A stretch of DNA of 64,000 nucleotides from Atherinomorus stipes (taxonomy: Eukaryota > Chordata > Actinopteri > Atheriniformes > Atherinidae). The stretch covers positions 1,629,501-1,693,500 of the forward strand of contig JALJCO010013434.1 in assembly GCA_023101725.1 (NCBI GenBank), given 5' to 3'. The notes beneath the pieces are model-generated. The model did no database searches, was not told the DNA's origin, and saw only the letters and a list, made by a program, of their open reading frames with translations. Positions 41,976 through 51,500 of this stretch are shown in pieces. The first letter of the stretch is position 1, and each line of letters begins with the position of its first letter. Position numbers and translations under genes: made by a program.

Positions 41976-42111
41976 GGTGTGCGTGCGTGTGTGTATTATT
42001 TGCTCCACTTTTTACCCAGATTCCAATCACCATGACGATGATAAAGTAGACAACAACCACTGCAATGTCCGCAATGTCCACACGGAGGTTGGTACCAGGT
42101 GTTTCTGCCAT
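28061..42111 (-). CDS. slc5a9: Sodium/glucose cotransporter 4 (whole gene, 13 exons)
   Basis: Exons in transcript order: 42111-42016, 40589-40518, 39772-39668, 37873-37709, 37598-37493, 36695-36615, 36086-35881, 34862-34727, 34384-34277, 32666-32516, 32332-32164, 31549-31334, 28369-28061. All junctions are GT/AG and phases agree; the product is 639 residues (human SLC5A9 is about 681). SLC5 proteins have 14 membrane helices and move sugar with sodium; SGLT4 is known for mannose, 1,5-anhydroglucitol and glucose. Family motifs include [58 protein letters not shown] and a C-terminal helix ending NVFLWGYFA. The loops [19 protein letters not shown] and [15 protein letters not shown] sequence favour SLC5A9 over SLC5A1. 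Introns carry a Tc1 relic and several MITEs. Confidence 0.92.
28690..28795. repeat. Degenerate (AAGACC/GAGACC)n repeat, left of Tc1
   Basis: Many spaced copies of CCAAGACC, AAGACCAG and CCGAGACC. Similar sequence returns at 31040-31115 on the other side of the Tc1 relic, so the transposon may have landed in this repeat. Confidence 0.6.
29112..29582. mobile_element. TTAA-flanked MITE nested in the Tc1 relic
   Basis: TTAA (29112-29115) and TTAA (29579-29582) enclose 463 bp that starts AGGGACTTGAGG and ends CCTCTAGTCCCT, its near-perfect inverse. TTAA duplication is typical of the piggyBac superfamily. Removing the insert and one TTAA restores the usual Tc1 reading AATCACTTAAATAGGACC. No coding capacity. 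Confidence 0.88.
29879..29941. repeat. (CA)n(TA)n microsatellite inside the Tc1 relic
   Basis: CA units run into TA units. It is part of a segment (about 29777-29955) that replaces normal transposase sequence. Confidence 0.92.
31334..31549 (-). CDS. slc5a9: slc5a9 exon 12
   Basis: Residues 466-537, [20 protein letters not shown], the [18 protein letters not shown] helix and PIPKEHV. Acceptor CCTTAG, donor CAT|GTAAGA, phase 0. Confidence 0.92.
31802..31944. repeat. Homopolymer-stuttered block in slc5a9 intron 11
   Basis: Short runs of A, C, G and T of 5-12 bases follow each other with almost no mixed sequence. As with 17622-18069, poor consensus quality is the likely cause. Confidence 0.7.
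32164..32332 (-). CDS. slc5a9: slc5a9 exon 11
   Basis: Residues 409-465, [20 protein letters not shown] and [20 protein letters not shown]. Acceptor TTCCAG, donor AAA|GTGAGA, phase 0. Confidence 0.93.
32516..32666 (-). CDS. slc5a9: slc5a9 exon 10
   Basis: Residues 359-409, [20 protein letters not shown] and [19 protein letters not shown], containing the conserved sodium-site helix. Acceptor ACACAG, donor AG|GTATGG, phase 2. Confidence 0.93.
33145..33345. mobile_element. Decayed MITE (CACTGCAAAAC end)
   Basis: CACACTGCAAAACTCAAATC and the following A/T-rich text (CTAATTTCTAGTCAAAGTAT) resemble a common fish MITE. The right end is not identified. In slc5a9 intron 9. Confidence 0.45.
33520..33640. 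mobile_element. hAT-like MITE relic
   Basis: TCTCTGCAGAGATAAATGAC and TTTCAGGTGTGTTGGAGAAG match the interior of the family at 12818-13178. Confidence 0.5.
34277..34384 (-). CDS. slc5a9: slc5a9 exon 9
   Basis: Residues 323-359, [20 protein letters not shown] and then [17 protein letters not shown], the Cys-rich loop typical of SGLT1/4. Acceptor TTATAG, donor GTAAGT, phase 1. Confidence 0.92.
34727..34862 (-). CDS. slc5a9: slc5a9 exon 8
   Basis: Residues 278-323, [20 protein letters not shown] and then [18 protein letters not shown]. Acceptor TATAG, donor GTAAGC, phase 1. Confidence 0.92.
35881..36086 (-). CDS. slc5a9: slc5a9 exon 7
   Basis: Residues 209-277, an extracellular loop with [19 protein letters not shown] and then [20 protein letters not shown]. 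The loop sequence separates SGLT4 from SGLT1. Acceptor TTTCAG, donor CAG|GTAACT, phase 0. Confidence 0.93.
36585..36604. repeat. (GA)n microsatellite
   Basis: It begins about ten bases from the slc5a9 exon 6 donor, on the intron side. Confidence 0.85.
36615..36695 (-). CDS. slc5a9: slc5a9 exon 6
   Basis: Residues 182-209, [20 protein letters not shown], a hallmark of the family. Donor GTAAGG runs almost directly into a (CT)n microsatellite on the coding strand. Phase 1. Confidence 0.92.
37493..37598 (-). CDS. slc5a9: slc5a9 exon 5
   Basis: Residues 147-182, [20 protein letters not shown] onward. Acceptor TTTGCAG, donor GCAG|GTATAC, phase 1. Confidence 0.92.
37709..37873 (-). CDS. slc5a9: slc5a9 exon 4
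   Basis: Residues 92-146, with [20 protein letters not shown] and [20 protein letters not shown], strongly conserved SGLT helices. Acceptor TTTAG, donor TCA|GTAAGA, phase 0. Confidence 0.93.
38817..38852. repeat. (GT)n microsatellite
   Basis: Imperfect GT run in slc5a9 intron 3. Confidence 0.85.
38896..39571. mobile_element. TTAA-flanked MITE, second family
   Basis: TTAA (38896-38899) and TTAA (39568-39571) enclose 668 bp beginning AGGTTGAATATGGAAC and ending with its inverse (TTCCATATTCAACCT). Same target type as the 29112 element but different termini. Its interior is GC-richer than the flanks and has open frames of 83 and 120 codons that resemble nothing known. In slc5a9 intron 3. Confidence 0.88.
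39668..39772 (-). CDS. slc5a9: slc5a9 exon 3
   Basis: Residues 57-91, [20 protein letters not shown] and then [15 protein letters not shown], nearly identical to human SGLT4 helix 2. Acceptor CTTATAG, donor AAT|GTAAGA, phase 0. Confidence 0.93.
40361..40471. mobile_element. Fragment of the AGGGACTTGAGG MITE family, inverted
   Basis: Read on the minus strand from 40467 it starts AGGGACTTGAGGCAAGATTA and continues through ACTCGCGA and GTAACTGCAGCCA, as does the copy at 29116. TTAA lies at its outer edge (40468-40471). The other end is not identifiable. It ends 47 bases from slc5a9 exon 2. Confidence 0.82.
40518..40589 (-). CDS. slc5a9: slc5a9 exon 2
   Basis: Residues 33-56, [20 protein letters not shown] plus WWP, the conserved loop and motif after helix 1. 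Acceptor TTTTACAG, donor CCT|GTAAGT, phase 0. A MITE fragment ends about 50 bases downstream of the donor. Confidence 0.92.
41937..41995. repeat. (GT)n microsatellite
   Basis: GT run with GC interruptions, in slc5a9 intron 1 just downstream of the exon 1 donor. Confidence 0.92.
42016..42111 (-). CDS. slc5a9: slc5a9 exon 1
   Basis: Residues 1-32, starting at ATG (42111-42109) and covering the first membrane helix ([20 protein letters not shown]). Donor TGG|GTAAAA, phase 0. A longer open frame begins at a TTG two codons upstream but has no ATG. A (GT)n microsatellite sits about 20 bases inside the intron. Confidence 0.82.
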
Positions 42112-43739
42112 ACTCAACTCAAAGGAGCTCCTGCCTGTATATTAGAAAGTTAACAGAATTACAGTTTTTCTTGTCTTTGACATGCGCATCTTTCTGCAGA
42201 AACAATGTGTGCGCTATTCAGAATCACCTGTTGTTGAATTAAGAACCATTCTAGTTCGTTTAACTTTCACATGCAAGTTTAAACAAGAAAAATGTTGGAT
42301 ATCATTACACTATTCAAACAACCCAAAGCATTGGACAAAGGAGAAACTCTAAGCTGGACACCAGTCCTCACTGATCCCTAAAACAGCACTGCATCATGAA
42401 CCATCATTCAGCAGAGAGCCAGAATGTGTGGATTTACACCCTGAATTAAAAAGAACACAAATAATGCCACTTCCAAAGTTCTTATGTTATCCTTATAATT
42501 TGTACTTTTGATTAAATGTGTAATCTGAAGCAGGGAAGAGGTGCAATGTCAAGGTTACTGTTCCCATTTAGTCCTTTTAGATTTGCTTTTTGTTTCTTTT
42601 TAGATTCAGTATCTTTTTTCTTTTTTTCTGTACCAAATTAGACACTATTAGCATTACCATTTCACCTCTCCACTGCATTGATCAGGCAGCTTTTGAGTTA
42701 TTAAGCATATGTATGGAATTTTTTGATGATTTCTTAATTCTTTCATTTTTTGAGGAATAATAAACCTTTGAAAGCATAAAAAAACACATCAGACTAAAGA
42801 GAATTTGGCAAAGCTATTCAGGGAATAACGTTTACATTTATTTCAGTATTTTATCAAGAATAAAAATGATCAAGATTAATTAAATTCTCGAGTTAGTTTT
42901 TATTTCATTCATTTTTTTAGACTAAACAACAAAACCAAACAAAAAATCATTTTAAAATAAAAAGATAACTCTAGATATTCAGCTAGAGGATTACAAGGAA
43001 ACCCCGGAGGCATTTCCTTCAATGTTTCCCACATATACATAGCCTACTCTTGCACACAAAGACAGCGTGAGAAAAATCCCTTCATATACTCATAAACAAT
43101 ATTTGAGAACTTTAAACAGTAGACAGGTTTAGATCACGTTTACTTCCTACAGTACTAAAAATGACCAGGGAATCTGATATTTTTCTGCAGACTAAACTAA
43201 AGACTAGGTTCAAAATAGCAAAACGTCCCAGCATGCTGACTGTTACCATTTCTGTTTAAAATAGCTGAGGAAGCTGTTTTTAAATTGTCATGATGACATA
43301 TTTCTTACATTATGGTTTTCCACTTTTCATCATATGAAAACCCACAAATGAAATAAAACTACAGAAACATACAGTACATTGGTGTCAAAATGAATTTAAA
43401 GTAAAAGCAGTCGTGCATAAAACTTGCAGATACAAAATAAAAATAGCCTTCAAGCGTTCAGACCTTTTGTGAGACCGACTGGTTTTGTATACTTCCACCC
43501 CTTTCTGTCTTCCTTGTCCGAGCTCTTCCTACTGTGTAAAACACAAGACTAATCTGCTGATAAACCTAGCAAAGCTATGTGCAACGAGTCAATGATTAAT
43601 TAGTTTGTTATTGTGACAATTAAATGTAGCTGGTTATCCATTAGCCAAGGCTACCATCTGTTTGTCACAAAGAATTTAACTGAGAGGGCCATAAAGTAAT
43701 GGAAATCACATCTTTAAAATGGAACGCATGCAATTTGTG

Positions 43740-44280
43740 TCATTAAGAGGGTCACTTGTTGCATGTGTAACTATAAAAGCAGACGTTTTGTTAGTGCCAA
43801 GGAGGAAAGACATCACCAAAGATAGTGAAGCAAGTGTTGCTTCCCATCATGGAAGGATTATTAAGTAATTTCATTACTGTTTGGAGTCTGTTTCCATAGA
43901 TAGAAAGATCATTAACAGGTGGAAAACATTTGCAGCAAGTTCAGCATGTCAAATTGTGCAACGCTGCAAAAAACTAAGAGTTACATCTCAGACTCTATGA
44001 GCCCGTTAACATGCTATGATGTTAAATGTTAAAGTTCATGACAAGTTAGAACAGGTATAACTTGTTTGGAAGAAATGCAGGAAAAAGCCTCCTCTCTCTA
44101 AAAAGGGTAGCGCAACTTAAACAAAAATGCTTTACAAGAAGGCATAAGGTGAGTTAGATCAGATGGATGTTCATAGGAACACAGATATGAAGTGTTTTAT
44201 AACTGTGTCACACATTAAGAAAAACATTCTCAAAAAGGAAGGATTTGAATGAGACAAAAGCTGCAGATTTTTTCATTATT
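43740..44280 (+). mobile_element. Highly decayed Tc1-like relic
   Basis: The text GTTAAATGTTAAAGTTCATG, GGAAGAAATGCAGGAAAAAG and CCTCCTCTCTCTAAAAAG, spaced as here, is that of the N-terminal half of a Tc1-type transposase gene known in fish. No open frame remains. Confidence 0.6.
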
Positions 44281-44417
44281 AAGTAAGGAGTTGAAAGATA
44301 TGATGTAGTTCAAAGTTTGTCTTGAGTTAGTAGAAAGAAAGTTATAGAAAGCATTTCACAGGCTATACTGTGTTATACTGGTGTTACAGTACAGTATTAA
44401 TATAGTACAGTATAATA

Positions 44418-44438
44418 CAGTATATATATATATATATA
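44418..44438. repeat. (TA)n microsatellite
   Basis: TA run inside repeated ACAGTA motifs, in the divergent intergenic region. Confidence 0.85.
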
Positions 44439-45360
44439 ATACAGTACATTATTTAATGTAGGCGAACATCCCAATACAGAATACAGCGTGTAACCAACAA
44501 AAACCTGTTATGGGGCAAATTAAACATACTTTGTTAATAAGTGTGCAATGTGTTTGGGGCTATTTAAGGGTTCAAAGATGAGCAGTACGGTGTAAACTCA
44601 ATACAAAACCTAAGAAGAAATCAATGCAGAGAAGCTGGCACAGAATAAAAATAATTAAGTTAAATATATTAAATGAAAAATTTAATGACATGAATAATAC
44701 TTTATTACTAAAAAGGATGTTGATTTTTTTCCTTTGAGGAAAAATAACATGTTTGTAATACAACACAGACAGAAATATTTTTTCACATCATTAAGGAGCA
44801 AAAATAAATGAAATTACACTGAACGGCTCTTTAGACAAAAAAAAAAACTGTTTATAAACATACAGAATCTTTTTTATTTTATTTTATTTTTTAATTGTTT
44901 CATACTCCAGTCCAGTAGGTGGTGTTCACCATTATTAAATCTAATGGAGAAGAACGGAAAAAGGGGCGAAGAAGAAGCCTTCCAAAGGGCACTCCTACGG
45001 TCCCTAGTTCCTCCCGGAGTATCCGGGGAATTGAGACAAAATGTTTTGCTGATATTGATTTCCGGCTTAGAAACAGGAGAATATAGGTTGAAAGGAGCCA
45101 GATATTAGACAAACTAGATGAATCATGTCATCTATGAGCGGAGTAAGGGTGTATAGGGAACAGTTTGGAACTGGGCCATAGTCTGACAAGCATCACCTGA
45201 CCGGCTCAGTCTTACACAGGAAGAGGATTGTTGATTTCAACATGGCTGCTGCCTGCTGATGTCGATGAGTTGCCTAAAGCGATAAAATAGTCAGACTACC
45301 TTTAACTATCGAATAGCTGACCTAGTTCAGTGTGTCAGAAGGTTTTAAAAGTTGTCCGAT

Positions 45361-45517
45361 ATGGCTCAGTGTGTTCAGTCTGTACAAGAGTTCATTCAGG
45401 ACTCGTTTGTCCCGATGATAGCCGTCTTGTGCAGTAAAGAAGCGGAGAGAGTCACTCGCAAGAATAACCTGAATTTTGCTGAGCTGCTGAGGCCTTTCTG
45501 TAGACTAACATCTGAAG
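45361..45517 (+). CDS. trappc8: trappc8 exon 1
   Basis: Residues 1-53, MAQCVQSVQEFIQDSFVPMI onward, ending RLTSEG. Donor GAAG|GTAGGA, phase 1. The 245 bases before it have no TATA box that I can see. Confidence 0.93.
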
Positions 45518-48500
45518 GTAGGAGCAACTGTTCTCTTTTTTGTTTAGCTTCCCATCTTTTACAGTTAGCTTTAGTTAGGTAGCTAGCATCGCTGCGTTAC
45601 TTGGTTACAGTTGACAGTAACTGTTCGCCAGCAGTTGGCTTGGTTGTCACTAAACAGCTGATGAAGACACTGGATACCTGACACCTGACCAGTTGCCTTC
45701 TGAGCTGGTTTCTAGTTTACAGTTTTAATGATCCAGTCAACAATTCTTCTGCTGGTGGATTTACAGACAGATGAAAGAAATACCTGAGGCAGTTAGCAAG
45801 CTAATCCACATCTTATATATTATATTAGTTGACATTTGCGTTAAATGCAACGTCGTAAACAACAGCTGATTATTCTTTTACTTTTATTTGTTTTAACATG
45901 TATGCATCTATACTGGACAACATGTCATTTTATTAGTAAATGTCATATTTCTATATTGAACAAACAACAGTTGCTATAGGCTTTGCGTTCAAGAGGAGCG
46001 CTAAGGCTCAATGGTCCAATGATCCTGCTACACTAACAAATAAACAGAACAGGTCAGGGAGAATGATTTTAGGGGTTTTATATGTTTTAAAGCTGTTTAA
46101 AAAAAATAAAGGGGATTTTGTCCAGAAAAGTTGTGCAAAAGGAGTATTTTGCTGGATGAAACTTGTGAATAATTTGAAATTAAACCCCTTTAGTTTCATT
46201 GGGCACTTTATTTAGAGAGTTTTTGAGGCAGAGACCAAACTTTACCCAAAGGCGCGTGGTAACAAGTATTTTAGACATTTCTATTTGGAAACAAATTGCT
46301 GACAGCTGTTATTTCACAAAATGAAGAAAACACAAATTCCCCTGCAAAGTGTGTCACAGTTTTATGAAGCATCACAGAAACCTCAGCAATAGCTCCCTTA
46401 ATCAGGTATTACAAGGCTAGAGTTGAAAATTTCAACTATGAACTCATCCTAAGTGGCCTCTGCTCTTTTGGAATGATTACAATCTTTCTAGACTCATCCT
46501 TACATAAACTTAAGAGAGACCCAGTCTGTTATTATTGTTTTTGCTGAAATCCACACAATTGTCTTCATACAAAGAGGCTTAACAACAGTACTGGAGAGAA
46601 GTGTACATCATAAGTCACTCCAGCCTTTTTCTTCCTGTGTTCTTTGATAGTATGATTCCACTACAGCATTGTAATGTCTTCAATGACAAAGTACAGAATA
46701 AAGATTTGGTGTACTTTCCTCCAGGTCACATCCGGGATCCCAACAACCAGTTACAAACTGTGAAAAACCTGCGTATCTGTGTAAACAATGTGGTCACAAG
46801 CCCGAGTCCAACATCTGCTGCCCTCAGTCCTGCTCAGAACCGGCTGCTCAGTGAGGTGGTGTCATCCTGCCAGCCACAAGAGGGCGCTGCAGCCACTGTT
46901 ATGAAGACGGGGGACTATAACCTCAATTTAAGTGGTAAGGACTAAAATAGAGTTACTCATAGCAATATAGATGAGATGCAAAGATATCTCTTTGCAGTCC
47001 AGTAAAGGAGAACATGTCAGCCTGTTCTCAGTTCAGCACCTCTCTACAAATAAGACGAGGCGTCTCCAGGTCTGATCAGGTGGAACTTCTCAAGTGGATC
47101 TGATTGTTTTTATCATATAAAAGTTGCAGCCGCTCCCTAACCCAGTGACCATTCGTGGGTCGTCTCTTTCCCCATAAGGAGAATTAACCACCCTGCACAG
47201 CCAACTGCACCCACTTTACATTTTGGGAGATTTGCCTCATCAAATACCACAGCAGATATCATCTTAGACTGCGCAAGAGGGATCTGGAGTGCCCTTGAAA
47301 GTGCTTTGAAAGACGGGGGCAAATTTTTGTGCCTTGCATAGATTGGGGTCATTGTGTGGTTACTGTAAATGATGGAGAACTCTGAATCATAGCAGTCCAA
47401 GTTAGGTGCAAACAGAAGAAGAATGGACCCCTTTCAGAACCATATCCGAAGTATTATCATTGAGATGTAGTTTGAGATCTCCTTCAGATCGATTGAACTT
47501 TTCCTGAATGGGTTTTTATCTGAAATGCTGTCTAACATGTTTTTTGTGGTAAACATGGGAAGTAGATTATACAAGACTGAGCAAAGTCTCCAGTCTGCAC
47601 ATAACTAAAACAAAGTTTATAAACATCTATATTTCTTTATTAACTTTATAAATGAAAAATTGGTTAATTCTTTCCCCCTTTAAAGGATATAGTTATAGTT
47701 ACTAGCTGGCTGTTTGTTGGATGAAATAATTTACATTACTTTATTTTTGTATTTCTAGTAACCACCCCCTGGTTTGAAGCCTACCGAGAGAACTTCCTGC
47801 AGTCAATGCCTGCCGGTGACCACGAGTTCCTCAATCACTACCTCGCCTGTATCCTTCTTATATAGGAGCTGGGACTCATTCAGCTTTCTCACTCTTTCTC
47901 TTTTCAAGTAAAACTATGCAGTGACAACAATACTCTTCCAGTATGAGATTTCTTGTATCAGCAGATTTTCCAGGGTTTTTTTTTTCCAAGATAATTTGTT
48001 ACCTTTCTGCTCTGTTAGGAGTGGATTGGTAAAATTAAGATTTTTAAGCTTAACATGTCAAGAATCTGCTTCTGATTTTTCTTTGGCTTATTCTATATTA
48101 TTATGGGAGTCTTCTGCTCCCAGACTGTGGGAGGAGATGTTCTCTGCATTTGAACGTCGTGTCCTTGACATTTTGGTTTGACAGGCTTGCTGGTGGTGTC
48201 CTCCACTGAAGCAGTCCCAGTGGAACAGTTTCTTAAGCTTTCCCAAGAGCAGCACAGGATTCAGCACAGTGGAGAATTCACTAATCCCAAGTGGTTTATC
48301 CCCAACACACTCAAGTACTACGTGTTACTGCATGACATGAGCGAGGGAGATGAGCAGAGGTATCAAGAACATCTTCACTACATACATTTACCGTCATGAA
48401 TGAGAATAAATTGTAATGAGAGCTTTAACTTTTGTCAGCAGTTGGCAAAGCATTAATCATCCATGTGTGTCATTAGAGATATGTTTGGTGGTATAACAGC

Positions 48501-51500
48501 AGTTGTCCTGAAATTAAACTAACTAGTCTAATGTTCAAATGGCAGAACTGAGGAATATGTTGTTGAGGAATGAGGAATATGGCTGTTCCAAGATTAGATA
48601 TTTTGTGGTTTATTGTTTTCTTCAATTTTTTACAGGGCTGATTCTGTATATGAAGACATGAAACAGAGGTATGGTCCACAGGGCTGTTATCTTTTGAAAA
48701 TGAACTCCCGCACCTCCTCAGCAGAGGAGGGTGAACAGATTCCAGACCCCTGGAGTCAATACCTGCACAAGAATAATCTACGTAACCAGGTGAGCGCTAC
48801 AGTCCATCAACTAACTTAATCTTTCTTTTAAAAAAAAGTGATAAGTTGATATTCTCAAACACTGCAGAGTCAGTCATTTGGCAACAAACAGCCATTTAAT
48901 TGTCTGCAAGGTTTGACTGGGCTCTTTGTTTTATTGTTTTTCAATGTGTTTACTAGCTTTCAGCTGATATTTATTTAAGAAAGAGTCAGGAGAGCAGATG
49001 AGCTGAGCCAATACTGCATGCAGATAATGGTCTATGTATTCTGAAATCAGAGGACCAACACAAAAGGTTACTCTGACATACATGTATGCTTAAGTAGTAC
49101 ATTATTTCCTCAAAGCCTATATCTTAACACATCTGGGGTTTTTATCGTACAAATCTGCAGTGGAAATGCAATACGTTTCCACATTCATGGTGTGGAATTT
49201 GTTGTGATCAAACTGGTTGGGATTGTGACTAAAAATGAATTCAGCTGTCGCAGTAGGATACATGTGGTCTGATAGTGATTTTGTTTTGTGCTGTGTTAAT
49301 GCAATGATCCATGTTTCAGGAAATGATGGACTTAATTCCAGCTGCTGCTGAGAACAGTGTTGCTGCAACTGAGGTGGACTCCAGTGACTCAGCAGGTAAA
49401 GGTGAGTTGATCCAAGAGTACTTTTTTCCTACAGGGAGTGTGACGAGTGCACATAAGTGATTGTCACAGTATGCTGGGATTTCTGATAATAGTGATATTA
49501 AGATAAAGACAGAGGGATGTTGAAATGTACTTGTGTTATGATGTGATCTCAGCAAAAAGCATCTAACTACTTGTGACTGCAGGTTGATTTTTGTAGTTCT
49601 TATAGTTAATTTTAGTCTGACTCTTAGATGACCTGACAGTTCTCCTGTTTATGAAGTGCCTTCTTCTCTTGTGAAGCACTTCCACATGCTAAATTCACTT
49701 ATGTTGATCAGAACCCCAACAGTCGGTTTAAAAATGTTTTCATTATTTGGTTTTGAGTAGAAAATTCCAGCCATTATTTCCCACTGTTCCAAAATATCCC
49801 AATCCCTACGTCTGCACATCAAATCTGATCAAAGCAAACTCTCTGGTTTTATCTAACCAAAGGATTTTCTGCCCATTTTCATTGGGTTTAATTTCTTATG
49901 CCTTAGCAGATTAATTTAAACATTTTGTGATGTTTTATTAGTAGTGGTTTTCCTTTTGTCTGTTGAGGACTTCATGGCATCATGTGCACAAAGTTGCACA
50001 TAGCTGATGTGCGCAGATTATATCTTCCAAATGTGTTTGTGTGTCATGTCTGTGTGTAGATGAACAGGGAGTTTCCAGTTGCCTGGAGACTCATCCCCTT
50101 CAGCTCGATGCCGACAGCACCTCAGCCAGCCTGCAGACTCTTAGTGATGATAACGCAGACCTGAAGAAGGGTGGAAGGGATTCTGACAACCTGGCATCTG
50201 GAGCCGGGGGCCACGGGGCCTGTCTGACACTGAGTGACCATGACCACATCAGACAGTTTGTCCAGGAGTTTACCTTCAGGGGCCTGTTGCCACACATTGA
50301 AAAGAATATCAGACAGCTGAATGACCAGGTACACCTCTAACTTGGGCTTCACAGCAAATTGAGGTCATTTTTCACTGAATAAACCCTAAAAAACAAACCA
50401 AAGTTACTCTTTAAAACTGAATATTCAGAATTATGCTAGATAAAATGACCAGAATCCCTTATTCTGAGGAAATGCTGCTGCACATTTAACATTTGGGCTT
50501 GTTGTCCATCAGGCGTGCTGGTAAACATTAAGTAGGGGCATGTTGATGTGAGCATAATGCTAAACATAAAACCTTAATTTAATCTCAATGGGGAAAAAAT
50601 CAAAACACAGATTGAGTTTTGTATAAATTCTTAACCTTAGTTTAACGGTAATTTGATTAATTTAAGTGCCCAAAAAAAGAGACTAAAAAACAAGGCTGAA
50701 ATAGTCTAATACCCATTTCCTAATCGTGCTTTTTACCAGTATTGCGTTAATAATGTTATTATTGATTTGGGCCATGACTTTAATGATGGTCTCATCTCTG
50801 CAGTAAATGTTTTGGAGGTTTTTCTCGTTATAAACAGAAATTGAAAACTGTGTTCCTCATCTTGTTTGTCAAAGCTCATATCATTACTGGTGTGTGAAAC
50901 AGGACGATAGTCATGGTTTTATACATGTAACTGTGATGTTTTCAGTACTGGGATGATGGATAAGGTTTTGAAGCATGTAGGAAAAGTAATTTTGTTCAGA
51001 GTGATGTTAATTCTGTCTGCTAAAACCTGAGTCAGCACCCTCTCATTTTAATCACTCATGCTGGTATCTTTTATAATTCTGTGAGTTGAGCTCCATTCAG
51101 GGTGGGTTCACTCATGAGCTGGGTCAAATGTAGCTCAGCTGCACCAGCTTCCTGACCTAAGGTCCAATGCTAGCGTGCTGTGAGCTCAGTTCAACTCTGA
51201 GGCCGATTTTTAACATGTACTCACCAAAATGCGAAGGAGCTGAGAGAAGGCTTTTAATGATCTCAGGAAGGCCAATACGTGTTCAGTTGGCACTTCTTAG
51301 TTTGCAGCTTCACATTACTCTTGACTAATGTAGTCGGCTGCATTTATATTTCATTGAGTTAAAATCCTTTACTGTTTGAACAAAACTCCTAATGACTTTT
51401 CTCAGACGTAAGAGTTTAGATATTGTTATAATTATACATTAAAAAAAAACAATAAAACAACGCTGGTATTTGATTTCTCATCAGTAAAAGCTGTTTTGGT

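Larger units (their letters stand above)
42112..45360. other. Divergent intergenic region between slc5a9 and trappc8
   Basis: It should hold both promoters. About 42800-43500 is plain AT-rich sequence; a Tc1 relic lies at about 43740-44280 and an AT microsatellite at 44418-44438. The last 400 bases before trappc8 are less AT-rich than the rest, but I see no TATA box. Confidence 0.5.
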